64,000 bases of DNA from Corynebacterium urogenitale (GTDB taxonomy: Bacteria > Actinomycetota > Actinomycetes > Mycobacteriales > Mycobacteriaceae). The notes below the pieces were generated by a model. That model was not told the origin of the DNA. It searched no databases and was given only the letters and a program-made list of their open reading frames with translations. Shown in pieces: positions 35,821 to 46,749 of the stretch (within the stretch, counting starts at the first letter, position 1; each line of letters begins with the position of its first letter). The stretch covers positions 2,108,001-2,172,000 of the forward strand of contig NZ_CP045032.1 of NCBI RefSeq assembly GCF_009026825.1, read 5' to 3'. Both the position numbers and the translations under genes were made by a program.

Positions 35821-35880
35821 AGTACGTCCTACGTAGTAAGCCCTACTCAGTACGTCCTACGTAGTAAGCCCTACTCAGTA
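35821..35880. repeat. 28-bp tandem repeat, two full copies plus part
   Basis: Two identical 28-base units (35821-35848 and 35849-35876) begin AGTACGTCCTACGTAGTAAG and are followed by the first bases of a third. Each unit contains small inverted repeats (TACGTA and CCTACTC/AGTAGG). It lies between the mycolyltransferase stop and its terminator. Confidence 0.9.
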
Positions 35881-35914
35881 GGATTCGTCACCTAGAGCCC
35901 CTCCGATAGGGCGA

Positions 35915-35957
35915 CGCCCTGCGAACACACGCGCTTCTAGTGTTCGCAGGGCGTTTG
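35915..35957 (+). terminator. Terminator after the mycolyltransferase gene
   Basis: CGCCCTGCGAACAC (35915-35928) pairs perfectly with GTGTTCGCAGGGCG (35940-35953) over 14 bp, with an 11-base loop and a following TTTGTGT. Confidence 0.85.
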
Positions 35958-36020
35958 TGTATTCGACGCTCAACAGCCGGTTCTTTCTCCGCGGGAAGAT
36001 CCACCTAGTAGGGTGCTTGT

Positions 36021-37580
36021 GTGAGCACTTCCCGTCCCTTCCGTTCAAGCCCCATTGATGGACCGCGCGACCCTTACACCGGCGTGGATTACAACTTGGG
36101 CTTTCACGTCCACAGCTACCACCTCGACATGGACTACAACGCGGGGCCCAACTACCTCCGCGCCACAGCAACCCTGCAAGTGGAGAACTATCGCGAGCTC
36201 AAGACTCTCACCCTTGACCTCGCGGGGAATCTGCGCGTATCAAAAGTCACCGTCACGGGCCACGGCGCCCACGGCCACTCGGCGAACGAGAGCGGCAATA
36301 ACGATGCCTTCGCCCTCCGCCGCTACCGCCAGAGCGGGAACAAGTTACACCTGACCTTCACGAACGAGTTACCCGCGGATCTCACGTTCGACGTGCAGAT
36401 CACGTACTCGGGTAACCCCCGCCCGCTGCGCTCCCCATGGGGCGAAGTCGGATGGGAGGAGACGGACGAAGGCGCCCTTGTGGCCGGCCAGCCCAATGGC
36501 GCGCCCTCCTGGTTCCCCTGCGATGACACGCCCGACGAGAAGGCCCGCTACCGTGTGCGGATCACCACCCATCGGGATATCACCGCCATCGCCACCGGCG
36601 ACCTCGTCAACGAAAGCATTGCGGGCGCGAAGGTCACCCGCGAATTCTCCGTTGACTACCCCATGTCCACCTACCTGGCAGCTGTCTACATCGGCCCTTT
36701 CCGCCACGAGGAACTGCGCCCCGCAACCGTCGGCCGCCGCACGGTTCCCGTCGGTGCGTGGCTCCCCGAGGGGACCCCTGGTGCGAAGCTGACCCGCGAG
36801 AACTTCGCCCAGGACTTCGCCCGCCAAACCGACATGGTGGAGGCCTATTCGGAGATGTTCGGCGCCTACCCTTTCCCCGCCTACGAGGTGGTCGTCACCT
36901 CCGAGGAGATGGAAATCCCACTCGAAGCCCAAGCAATGAGCATGTTTGGCTGCAATCACGCCGATGGCAAGGGCACGTGGGAGCGCCTCATCGCCCACGA
37001 GCTTTCCCACCAGTGGTTCGGCAACTCCGTGGGCCTGGTGGAGTGGCGGGACATCTGGCTCAATGAGGGCTTTGCCTGCTATGCGGAGTGGTTGTGGTTC
37101 GAGCGTTCCCGCAACATCCCGGCGGCTCATCACGCATGGGTGCACTATCGCAAGCTCATGGAAAAGCCCCAGGATCTGTTGCTGACTGATCCTGGTTCCA
37201 AGGACATGTTCGACGACCGCGTGTACAAGCGCGGCGCACTCACCGTTCACGCCCTCCGCATGGCCGTGGGCGACGAGGCGTTCTTCGATTTCCTCCACCG
37301 CTGGACCTCCGAGCACAAGATGGGTCTAGTGGAAACCCGCGATCTGGAGAACCTGCTTGCCAGCGTCATCCAAGATCATCGCATTTGCCGCGATGCCACT
37401 GCCGCCTCCATCCGCGTGCGGGAGATCCTCGCTCCGTGGATCTATGAGCGTCCGCTTCCGGAATTCCCCCTGCCCGCCGAGGGCACCGTCACCGCGGGCT
37501 CGGATACCACTGCGCCCGTGCACCTCACCGACGAGCAGTGCGACGCTCTGCCCGCCGGCACCAGCGTCGAGGACAGCTAG
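36021..37580 (+). CDS. M1-family zinc metallopeptidase (aminopeptidase-like)
   Basis: The 519-residue protein is in the M1 family. The zinc motif HELSHQWFGN (His about 326 and 330) is followed by the second Glu in LNEGFACYAEWLW. The usual exopeptidase motif GxMEN is replaced by EEMEIPLEAQAMSMF, as in shorter bacterial members. It lacks the large C-terminal ERAP-like domain found in 850-residue aminopeptidase N. No signal peptide is seen, so it is probably cytoplasmic. The GTG at 36021 is supported by TAGGGT six bases upstream. It may be co-transcribed with the flippase-like gene 36 bases downstream. Confidence 0.85.
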   Translation: MSTSRPFRSSPIDGPRDPYTGVDYNLGFHVHSYHLDMDYNAGPNYLRATATLQVENYRELKTLTLDLAGNLRVSKVTVTGHGAHGHSANESGNNDAFALRRYRQSGNKLHLTFTNELPADLTFDVQITYSGNPRPLRSPWGEVGWEETDEGALVAGQPNGAPSWFPCDDTPDEKARYRVRITTHRDITAIATGDLVNESIAGAKVTREFSVDYPMSTYLAAVYIGPFRHEELRPATVGRRTVPVGAWLPEGTPGAKLTRENFAQDFARQTDMVEAYSEMFGAYPFPAYEVVVTSEEMEIPLEAQAMSMFGCNHADGKGTWERLIAHELSHQWFGNSVGLVEWRDIWLNEGFACYAEWLWFERSRNIPAAHHAWVHYRKLMEKPQDLLLTDPGSKDMFDDRVYKRGALTVHALRMAVGDEAFFDFLHRWTSEHKMGLVETRDLENLLASVIQDHRICRDATAASIRVREILAPWIYERPLPEFPLPAEGTVTAGSDTTAPVHLTDEQCDALPAGTSVEDS

Positions 37581-37616
37581 TCTGCTACAGCTGAGCCACA
37601 GGAACCACCAGAACTC

Positions 37617-38933
37617 ATGCGCGCGCTTTCCCTTGCTACCGTCTTCGTGGCCATCGCCGGTTACGCGATCATCCTGATTGCATCCCGTGGCCTCGATCCC
37701 GCGGGCTACGAGCTTTTCATGGTGTTCTGGGGCCTCTTTTTCGCCTTGACGGGCCTGCTGGATGGCCTGATGCAGGAGACGGCTCGCAGTGTCACTGCCC
37801 GCAGGCACAACGCAGAACGCGCGGCGGCCGCTCAAGCGAGCGCCCCCACGGTGCACTCTCCAGTGCATTCCCCGTCGGGCTCCCCTGCAGCCATTCGACG
37901 AGTCATACCTGCAACGAGGCGGGCTGGAACCGCCCAGCCGTTCCGCACCACCACCGGTTTCGCCGTCGCTAGCCTATTCCTCGCGCTGCTGACTGGGCCG
38001 CTGTGGGTCGGCACGGTCAGTCCGGGGCTCGAGCTCTGGAGTGGTGGCCTGCTCGCCCTAGGCCTGTTTGCCTACGCCTTTCAGGCGACGGTCTGTGGCT
38101 TGCTCTCCGCCGCCACCGGCTGGACGACGTTCGCGTGGCTCATAGCCCTGGATTCCGGCATTCGCCTGGTGCTCGCCGCTGTTGCATGGTGGGCAGGCTG
38201 GCCACTGCTCGCCTATCTGATCATGACCGTTCTCGGCGCCGCCACGTGGCTAGGTTTCCTGTTCTTCTCCCCCCTGACGCGCAGCCTGCTTTCCGAGGAG
38301 GCCGACGTCACCTCGCGCGCGTTCACCATCCGCGCCATCAAGGCAATGGGCGCCAGCGGCGCCAATGCCGTGATCATCTCCGGCTTCCCCGTTCTGTTGA
38401 AGTTTACGACCGACAACACTGTGGCTACAGGCGCCCTGGCTGCCACGATCACGGCTGTGACGCTCACGCGCGCCCCGATCCTCGTGCCACTGCAGCGCTT
38501 CCAGCCAGCACTGATCGTGCACTTTACGAAGAACCGCACGCATGTGATCCGCGCTTGCCTGCTGCCCTCGGCTGCCGTCGTTGCCGTGGCAGCCTTCGGC
38601 GGGGCTGCAGCCTACGTGCTGGGGCAGCCGATTATGCGGATGTTCTTTGCGGAAGATTACATTGTGTCTGCCGAGGCCCTGGCGCTGCTCACACTCGCCT
38701 CCGGCTCCACAGCGCTGCTGATGATCACGGGCTCCGCGGCGCTGGCCGCGGACCGCCACACGCTTTACCTTCTGGGGTGGGTGGTGGCCACGGTCGCCGC
38801 CGTCGCCCTGCTCATGGTCGATACATCCCCGGAGCTACGCTCCGCCCTGGGGCTGGGATTGGGTCCGCTTGCCGGCGTGGCGCTGCAACTTGGGGTGCTC
38901 GGTCGGCGGCGAGCAGCTAGTGGCGTCGAATAA
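37617..38933 (+). CDS. Polytopic membrane protein, MOP/polysaccharide-flippase-like
   Basis: This 438-residue protein has about 12-14 hydrophobic segments and resembles MOP-superfamily proteins such as polysaccharide or lipid-II flippases (O-antigen transporter type). It carries a charged, Ala/Pro/Arg-rich loop after the second helix pair (about residues 62-105). Family assignment is from topology and weak similarity only, and no conserved charged flippase residues could be checked. It follows the M1 peptidase by 36 bases and converges with an MFS gene that ends 6 bases from its stop. Confidence 0.6.
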   Translation: MRALSLATVFVAIAGYAIILIASRGLDPAGYELFMVFWGLFFALTGLLDGLMQETARSVTARRHNAERAAAAQASAPTVHSPVHSPSGSPAAIRRVIPATRRAGTAQPFRTTTGFAVASLFLALLTGPLWVGTVSPGLELWSGGLLALGLFAYAFQATVCGLLSAATGWTTFAWLIALDSGIRLVLAAVAWWAGWPLLAYLIMTVLGAATWLGFLFFSPLTRSLLSEEADVTSRAFTIRAIKAMGASGANAVIISGFPVLLKFTTDNTVATGALAATITAVTLTRAPILVPLQRFQPALIVHFTKNRTHVIRACLLPSAAVVAVAAFGGAAAYVLGQPIMRMFFAEDYIVSAEALALLTLASGSTALLMITGSAALAADRHTLYLLGWVVATVAAVALLMVDTSPELRSALGLGLGPLAGVALQLGVLGRRRAASGVE

Positions 38934-38938
38934 GAGGA

Positions 38939-40153
38939 TTAGACCTGCTCGGGCAGGAACTTCTTGGAAAACACGGTGACCACGATGAGCGCGAGAACCG
39001 CCATGACGATGCCGAAGCCCAGCATGAACGGGTAGGTGAACCACTCGTTGAGGCGGGTGAGGAGCATCGGGAAGAAGAAGCCAATGTACGTCACGGCGTA
39101 GAAGATTGCGGTGAGGCCACCCAAGTCGTTCGGACCGGCGATGCGCTGGACCTCGCCGAGGCCGGAAACCAAGCACATGCCGTAGCCGCCGCCAAGAATG
39201 ATGGCGGTGACAACCACGCCGAGAATCGTGACATTCATGGCGGTCCACGTTGCGATGGCCATTCCGATGATCGTCAGCACCAGTCCGAGCTGCTGACCGC
39301 GGGCACTCACCGGGCTATCGAGGATGTGAGAGAATTGCTGGATCGTGAAGCCGAAAGCCAAGCACACGGCGGTGACCAGTGCAGAAAACGCGATCGGCGC
39401 ACCAACAGAATCCTGCGCCAAAGACGGCATGATCGCATAAGACACACCGGCACATCCGAAGACCCACGGGGCGGCGGGAATCACGGCGAGGATAAAGCGT
39501 GGGTGCATCATCGACGGGGTCTTCAGGTCCGACCAGAAGGAACCGCGGACCTTCAGGTGTGCAGACTGGCGCGTCTCCGGCACCGTTAGCAGACCCACGG
39601 TGGCCACCACGGAGATAATGACGTGCACGATGTACGGCAGCTGACCAGGGTACGGAGCCCACTCCGCCAAGGTTCCGGCAACGGCCGCACCGACGGCAAA
39701 GCCACCGGTTAGCGACATCGTGGAGCGCTTCGCACCTGAGTTAGGGCCGGCCGATGGATCCAACGCTGGCGTGGAGAGCTCCTTAATCCAGGAGCCACCG
39801 GCGGTCATCGCCATACCGATGGAAATACCGGAGAGCACGCGACCGGTGAAGATCAGCGGCTCATTCAACTCACCAGCTGCGATCAGCGCTGAGGCAATGA
39901 GGCCCACAATGGGCGCGGGGAGCATGACGACCTTACGGCCGTAGCGGTCCGACAACGGCCCCGCGATGAGCAGAGCTAGAGCGATACCCGCGGCGTAGCT
40001 CGCCAGCAGAGAGTCCACGAATACCGGGGAGAAGGTCTCCTCACCTCGGTAAAAGACCATCATTGGCGTGAACTCGTTTCCGCCCCAAGCAACAGCTAGG
40101 AGGGCGAAAGCCACCAGCTTCCATGAATTATCGACTCTAGGCATGAGGGTCAT
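38939..40153 (-). CDS. MFS transporter
   Basis: The 404-residue protein has 12 membrane segments. The first cytoplasmic loop carries GPLSDRYGRKVVMLPAPI, the MFS signature. RVLSGISIGMAMTAGGSWIK follows in the fourth-fifth helix region, and a PETR-type end of the first half (LLTVPETRQSA) is seen. The substrate is unknown. It is divergent from the acyl-CoA oxidase gene across a 203-base spacer. Its stop lies 6 bases from that of the flippase-like gene on the other strand, with no terminator visible between them. Confidence 0.85.
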   Translation of the reverse strand: MTLMPRVDNSWKLVAFALLAVAWGGNEFTPMMVFYRGEETFSPVFVDSLLASYAAGIALALLIAGPLSDRYGRKVVMLPAPIVGLIASALIAAGELNEPLIFTGRVLSGISIGMAMTAGGSWIKELSTPALDPSAGPNSGAKRSTMSLTGGFAVGAAVAGTLAEWAPYPGQLPYIVHVIISVVATVGLLTVPETRQSAHLKVRGSFWSDLKTPSMMHPRFILAVIPAAPWVFGCAGVSYAIMPSLAQDSVGAPIAFSALVTAVCLAFGFTIQQFSHILDSPVSARGQQLGLVLTIIGMAIATWTAMNVTILGVVVTAIILGGGYGMCLVSGLGEVQRIAGPNDLGGLTAIFYAVTYIGFFFPMLLTRLNEWFTYPFMLGFGIVMAVLALIVVTVFSKKFLPEQV

Positions 40154-40343
40154 AATAAACCCCTGTAGAACGCTCGCGCCTGTGAAGCGATATTTTGAGA
40201 CGGCCTCTCCCCCATCGTTGGTTGCCTATCAGGGTGCGACAATAGTGAAGGTTTGGCATGGGTCACCCCGTCTGGAGCGGGCGAGGAAATGTATGAATAT
40301 AGAAAATTTCTACTTTCACGAGCATTTCGGACAGCACCTCCAC

Positions 40344-40349
40344 TAGACT
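40344..40349 (+). promoter_or_regulatory. -10 box of the acyl-CoA oxidase gene (leaderless type)
   Basis: TAGACT is followed by GAGACCC (seven bases) and the ATG at 40357. The AT-rich stretch at 40290-40325 may contain further promoter elements. Confidence 0.55.
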
Positions 40350-40356
40350 GAGACCC

Positions 40357-42435
40357 ATGACACAGCAGGACAATAATGTAACCGAGGCAACTACCTCCAT
40401 CTCTGGTGGCAAGGAAGCCCCAGAAATCCTGAGTAATCAGCCAGCTCCAGAACAAGCCGCCGAGGTCGCCCGCGATCTTCAGCGCGTGCTGGACGGCGAA
40501 TTCCCAGAAGCTCGCGCGACGATGCGTGAAATCCTCAACGACAAAACCATGCGCCCCCTCGCGGGACTCCCCCTCGAGGAAGCACGCGCCATCACCACCG
40601 AAAAGCTCTTCAAGGTTCTCGAATCTGGACTGCCACACGGTGTCTTCCGCCCAGAGCAGGGCGGCACGGGCAAGATCGGTGAATCCCTCGTCTCCATTGA
40701 AATGCTCGGCCACGCCGACCTCTCCCTCATGGTCAAGTCCGGCGTGCAGTGGGGCCTGTGGGGCAGCGCCGTGGGTAACCTCGGCACCGAGCGCCACTAC
40801 AAGCTGGTCGAAGACACGATCAATCTGCGCGCCCTCGGCTGCTTCGCCATGACCGAGCGCGGCCACGGCTCCGATGTGCAGTCCATCGAAACCACTGCGC
40901 ACTACGATCCGGAGACCCAGGAGTTCATCCTCAACTCCCCGACGGCTTCCTCCGAGAAGTTCTACATCGGCAATGCCGCCCGCGATGGCCGCTGGGCTGC
41001 CGTGTTCTGCCAGCTCTACACCCCTGGAAATGAGGAAAGCCACGGCGTGCACTGCATCGTCGCGCGCATCCGCGAGGAGGACGGCTCCCCCATCGAGGGC
41101 GTGCGCCTAGGCGACCACGGCCACAAGGGCGGACTCATTGGTGTGGACAACGGCACCATGATGTTCGATCACTACCGCGTGCCCCGCGAGAACCTGCTCA
41201 ACCGCTTTGCGGATGTGGACGAGGCTGGCAACTACTCCTCCGCGATCGAGAACCCGAACCGTCGTTTCTTCACCATGCTCGGCGCTCTGGTTCGCGGCCG
41301 CGTAACCGTCGGCGCTGCCGCTGGCGCTGCCACGCGCACCGCCTTGGATATCGCCACGACCTACGCCAACCTGCGCCGCCAGTTCGCTTCCGATGAGAGC
41401 CTGCCGGAGAAGCGCCTGATCGAGCACCGCAAGCACCGCCTGCGCCTGATCCCGGCCATCGCGAAGTCCTACGGCCTGCAGTTCGCCACGAACACGTTGA
41501 TCTCGCGCGTGACGGAACTGGATCGCCGGGGTGTTGACCCAACGGACATGACCAAGGAGCAGGAGGCTGACCAACGTGAGCTCGAGGCACACGCCGCAGC
41601 ACTGAAGGCCGCCAACACCCGCCATGCCACGGACACCATCCAGGACATGCGCGAGGCTTGCGGTGGTGCAGGCTACATGTCCGAGAACCTGCTGACCAGC
41701 ATCAAGGCCGATTCCGATATCTTCACCACCTTCGAGGGCGATAACGTGGTGATGCTGCAGCTCGCCGGCAAGGAACTGATGACCGGTTTTGCCAAGGAGC
41801 TCGGTGGCCTCAAGCCACTGGAGATGGTGCGCTTCGGCTTGGACTCCTTCGGCTCCCTGCTGCGCCGCCGCACCGCTGCGGATGCCATCATCCAGAATCT
41901 GCAGGATACCTTCACGGACTCCGAGGAAACCTCCCTGTTCGATCCTGCCAACCAGGTCAAGCTGCTCACCGAGCGTGAGAACCGTCTGATGCTGTCCCTG
42001 GCACGTCGTCTGTCACCGGCTCGCAAGATGGACGTCGCGGATGCCGCCGAGGTGGTCGACAAGGCACAGGATCACCTCCTGGCCGTCGCCGAAGCTCACG
42101 TGGATCGCATCATCTTCGAGGCCTTCCTGGATGCCGAGTCCAAGCTGACCACCCTGCAGGGCAAGAAGGTCTTCGAGCAGGTCCGCGACGTGTACTTCCT
42201 GTCCCTCATCGTGGATAACGCCTCCTGGTACCTGGAGCAGAACCTGCTCTCCGGCACCCGCACCAAGGCTGCCCGCGCCGCCCTCAATGACCTCGTGGAT
42301 TCCCTCGGCCCATGGTCCCAGACGCTGGTGGATGCCTTCGGCGTCCCATCCCAGCTCCGCGAGCTCTCCCTCATGGAGCCTTACGAGGCCATGACCCCTG
42401 TGTGCGAGTTCAACCCATCCAAGGGCCCGAAGTAA
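40357..42435 (+). CDS. Acyl-CoA oxidase/dehydrogenase family enzyme
   Basis: This 692-residue protein is longer than ordinary acyl-CoA dehydrogenases (about 380) and has the layout of acyl-CoA oxidases. It contains GLPHGVFRPEQGGTGKIGES, the FAD/acyl site FAMTERGHGSDVQSIETTA, EKFYIGNAARDGRWAAVFCQ and a basic stretch LIEHRKHRLRLIPAIAKSYG. The catalytic Glu lies in DIFTTFEGDNVVMLQLAGK. The second alpha domain (after about residue 480) is also present. It starts beta-oxidation by forming trans-2-enoyl-CoA, with oxygen or another acceptor reoxidising FAD. This fits a lipid-using Corynebacterium. It is a single-gene unit ending in a strong terminator. Confidence 0.88.
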   Translation: MTQQDNNVTEATTSISGGKEAPEILSNQPAPEQAAEVARDLQRVLDGEFPEARATMREILNDKTMRPLAGLPLEEARAITTEKLFKVLESGLPHGVFRPEQGGTGKIGESLVSIEMLGHADLSLMVKSGVQWGLWGSAVGNLGTERHYKLVEDTINLRALGCFAMTERGHGSDVQSIETTAHYDPETQEFILNSPTASSEKFYIGNAARDGRWAAVFCQLYTPGNEESHGVHCIVARIREEDGSPIEGVRLGDHGHKGGLIGVDNGTMMFDHYRVPRENLLNRFADVDEAGNYSSAIENPNRRFFTMLGALVRGRVTVGAAAGAATRTALDIATTYANLRRQFASDESLPEKRLIEHRKHRLRLIPAIAKSYGLQFATNTLISRVTELDRRGVDPTDMTKEQEADQRELEAHAAALKAANTRHATDTIQDMREACGGAGYMSENLLTSIKADSDIFTTFEGDNVVMLQLAGKELMTGFAKELGGLKPLEMVRFGLDSFGSLLRRRTAADAIIQNLQDTFTDSEETSLFDPANQVKLLTERENRLMLSLARRLSPARKMDVADAAEVVDKAQDHLLAVAEAHVDRIIFEAFLDAESKLTTLQGKKVFEQVRDVYFLSLIVDNASWYLEQNLLSGTRTKAARAALNDLVDSLGPWSQTLVDAFGVPSQLRELSLMEPYEAMTPVCEFNPSKGPK

Positions 42436-42458
42436 CACTCAGCGCACGATAAAACTCA

Positions 42459-42488
42459 GGGCACCCCTAGGGGTGCCCTTTCTTTTTT
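42459..42488 (+). terminator. Terminator after the acyl-CoA oxidase gene
   Basis: GGGCACCCCT-AGGGGTGCCC is a perfect 10-bp stem followed by TTTCTTTTTT. Confidence 0.95.
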
Positions 42489-42622
42489 CCGCTCCTCCGC
42501 TACCAATGTGCCGGGAAAGTCCCCGATATTCACCCTCAGCTTTCGCTTTTAGGGTGACATTCCAGGCACGCAGCTCCTAGCGTCGTAGTTAGAAAACCAC
42601 AACACCAAGGAGCTGAACAACG

Positions 42623-42859
42623 ATGAGCTACAACGCACCAAGCCCACGCGAGTCCTTCTGGTCCCGCACGCCCAAGCGCAACATGGTCAATAAATGGATC
42701 GGCGGCGTGTGCTCCGGCCTGGGGGATTACTTCGGAATCGACGCCACCATCCTGCGCCTGGCAATGGTGCTCTCCCTATTCCTGCCCGGACCACAGCTGA
42801 TCTTCTACGTCGCGGCGTGGATCATCATGCCGGCCCGCAAATCCTGGGAAACCGATTAA
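42623..42859 (+). CDS. PspC-domain small membrane protein
   Basis: The 78-residue protein is essentially one PspC domain: MVNKWIGGVCSGLGDYFGID, then a hydrophobic helix LRLAMVLSLFLPGPQLIFYV ending AWIIMP. PspC proteins act in membrane-stress signalling in other bacteria. Here there is no adjacent PspA or sensor gene, so the role is open. An AAGGAG site lies 11 bases before the ATG. Confidence 0.88.
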   Translation: MSYNAPSPRESFWSRTPKRNMVNKWIGGVCSGLGDYFGIDATILRLAMVLSLFLPGPQLIFYVAAWIIMPARKSWETD

Positions 42860-42897
42860 GCGCGCAATGGGGCGCCAGCTAAATCTGAGCGCCAGCC

Positions 42898-43449
42898 TTA
42901 GCTGAGGGAGACGGTGTCCTTGCCGTGCGAGCGGAGATTAGCGCTGGCACGGTCCGCGTGATCAGCGCTGGTGGCCACGATCATGCGGGCTCCCGGCCAC
43001 ATCTCGGAGACGTACTTAGCGTTCTCCAGAGTGGTGTGGGCGCGCGATTCCTCAATGATGGGGTTCTTCACCCCACGCATCTGTAGCCCGGTGCGCATGG
43101 CGCTGGACTCCGCAGGGCACCCGGCGCGGGTGTGACCGCCGGTGACGATGATTGTCGTCCGAGGATGCAGCTTGGCGAAGGTGGCCGCCAGGTTGAGTCG
43201 CTGACCCAAGACATCGGGGGCGGAGCAGTCCTCGCTCAGCCGGGCGCCGAAGACCACGACGGGCACGGAGTTATCCAAAGCCCACAGGCTGGCCTTAATC
43301 CAGTTGGGTGGGGACTGCCGTTGCGAGGCCGGTTCCGCAGCGGCCGCGGGGAGGGCTGACAGGCCGATGCCCACCGCAGCCGTGAGGGCGACGACGCCAC
43401 GGGCCCCAATTCCACGTATCTTCCCGGCAGCCTGTAGCGTCCGCACCAT
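42898..43449 (-). CDS. Secreted YdcF/SanA-like (DUF218) protein
   Basis: The protein of about 183 residues has a Sec-type signal (hydrophobic segment about residues 18-38, ending LPAAAAEPA). A DUF218 domain follows: VPVVVFGARLSEDC, LNLAATFAKLHPRTTIIVTG, GGHTRAGCPAESSAM, IIEESRAHTTLENAKYVSEM and MIVATSADHADRA. DUF218 proteins are linked to cell-envelope functions and vancomycin tolerance in E. coli. The C-terminus is short. ATG 43449 with AAGGAATGAGG upstream is chosen over TTG 43452. Confidence 0.82.
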   Translation of the reverse strand: MVRTLQAAGKIRGIGARGVVALTAAVGIGLSALPAAAAEPASQRQSPPNWIKASLWALDNSVPVVVFGARLSEDCSAPDVLGQRLNLAATFAKLHPRTTIIVTGGHTRAGCPAESSAMRTGLQMRGVKNPIIEESRAHTTLENAKYVSEMWPGARMIVATSADHADRASANLRSHGKDTVSLS

Positions 43450-43564
43450 CAAACCTCATTCCTTGTGGGCAATCCTCGGATAAAAAAAGGATGTGCCGAC
43501 CATACAAAGGCCACACAGGCTGCGCAACCGCTATCGGCAAGAAATTTTTCTGCCTGCTCCGCCC

Positions 43565-45658
<2,094 letters not shown>

Positions 45659-45683
45659 CTACTGGTCGCCCTAGGGGTTGCGC

Positions 45684-46719
45684 TTATAAACGCACCACCT
45701 GCTTTCCACTCGAGGTTGATTCAAGATGAGCCGCCAGCTGGAAGTTCGGCAACTGCAGCTCCGAGTCGCCCTGGACAGCCAATTCCGCGATGAGTTTGCC
45801 GTAGATGGGGGCAAACTTCATGCCGCGTCCGCTCATCCCGGCGGCGACGACGATGCCGTTGCTATCGACATCAATCACCGGCGTGCCATCGGCAGTGAAG
45901 CCATCGTGATGCAGGGAGGTCCGCACGGGTGAATCGAGCATGCCCGCCATCATCTCGTTGACATCCTCCGTGTAGGCATCCACCTCGGCGTCGGTCACTG
46001 TCACCGCTTCCACGGACTCGGATGGGCGCTGTTGCTCCAACGGGGAGACCTTCACACTCCACCCGTCCAGGCTCGGCGCCCCGAACACGTGGCACACGGA
46101 GCCGTCGGCGCGGAAAGCATCCTTGATGAACACCGGCATCGCCTCCGGCACGAAGTTCTCCATGCGATGCGGCATGAACCAGTTGAGAGCCACACCCGTG
46201 ACCTCGACCAGCCCTTTGAGCCCCGGCAGCAAGGTCGGTGCCCACGAACCGGCGGTGACAATGACTTTCTTAGCCAGCACCGTGCCCTTGGACGTCGCCA
46301 CGGATCTGGAACTGCGGGAAGCGCTCCCGTAGCTCCTCCGCGGTGAACATCGTGTGCTCCAGCCCTAGGTCCTCTACCACGCGGCGCAACCCGATCATGG
46401 AAGGCATCTCCGGCGGGGCGATGCTGATGGCGCCGGTAGGGATAAACACGTCACGGCTCACGGCCGCATTGAGCTCCTCCCACAGCGCTCGCGCCTGCCG
46501 AGCCAGCGACACGTAGTGGGCGCCTTCCTTATTCGCCAAGCGGAACAGGCGCGATTCGCCGGAATAGGAGCCCTTGGTATGCACGCGGCCGAATTTCTCA
46601 ATCCCGAGAATGCGGCTGCCTGCTGACGCGAGCTGACCCAGTTGCCACAAGGCCATCGAGCCCATGGTGCCGCAGCCAATAACCACGTAATCGTAGGAAT
46701 CCATCGTCGATGCAGGCAT
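45684..46719 (-). pseudogene. soxA: Sarcosine-oxidase-like FAD amine oxidase with internal deletion and frameshift
   Basis: The N-terminal part (149 codons, 46719-46270) starts YDYVVIGCGTMGSMALWQLG and runs to ERFPQFQIRG, then shifts frame. The remaining frame resumes at ATSKGTVLAKKVIVTAGSWA and continues to 45684 through PVIDVDSNGIVVAAGMSGRG and FAPIYGKLIAELA. Between the two parts about 50-55 residues expected in monomeric sarcosine oxidases are missing, so this is an out-of-frame internal deletion rather than a simple frameshift. The gene occupies the soxA position of the amtB-ocd-soxA operon described in C. glutamicum. It can no longer make an active enzyme. Confidence 0.88.
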
Positions 46720-46749
46720 GGTTTTCCACCTTCTCCCTCAACCCGCTAC

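Noticed and set aside
35821..35880. Possible CRISPR array
   Set aside because: The 28-base units are directly adjacent without spacers, there are only two copies, and no cas gene is nearby.
42459..42488. Regulatory palindrome after the acyl-CoA oxidase gene
   Set aside because: The stem is followed by a T-rich tract and lies 24 bases beyond the stop, which makes it a plain terminator.
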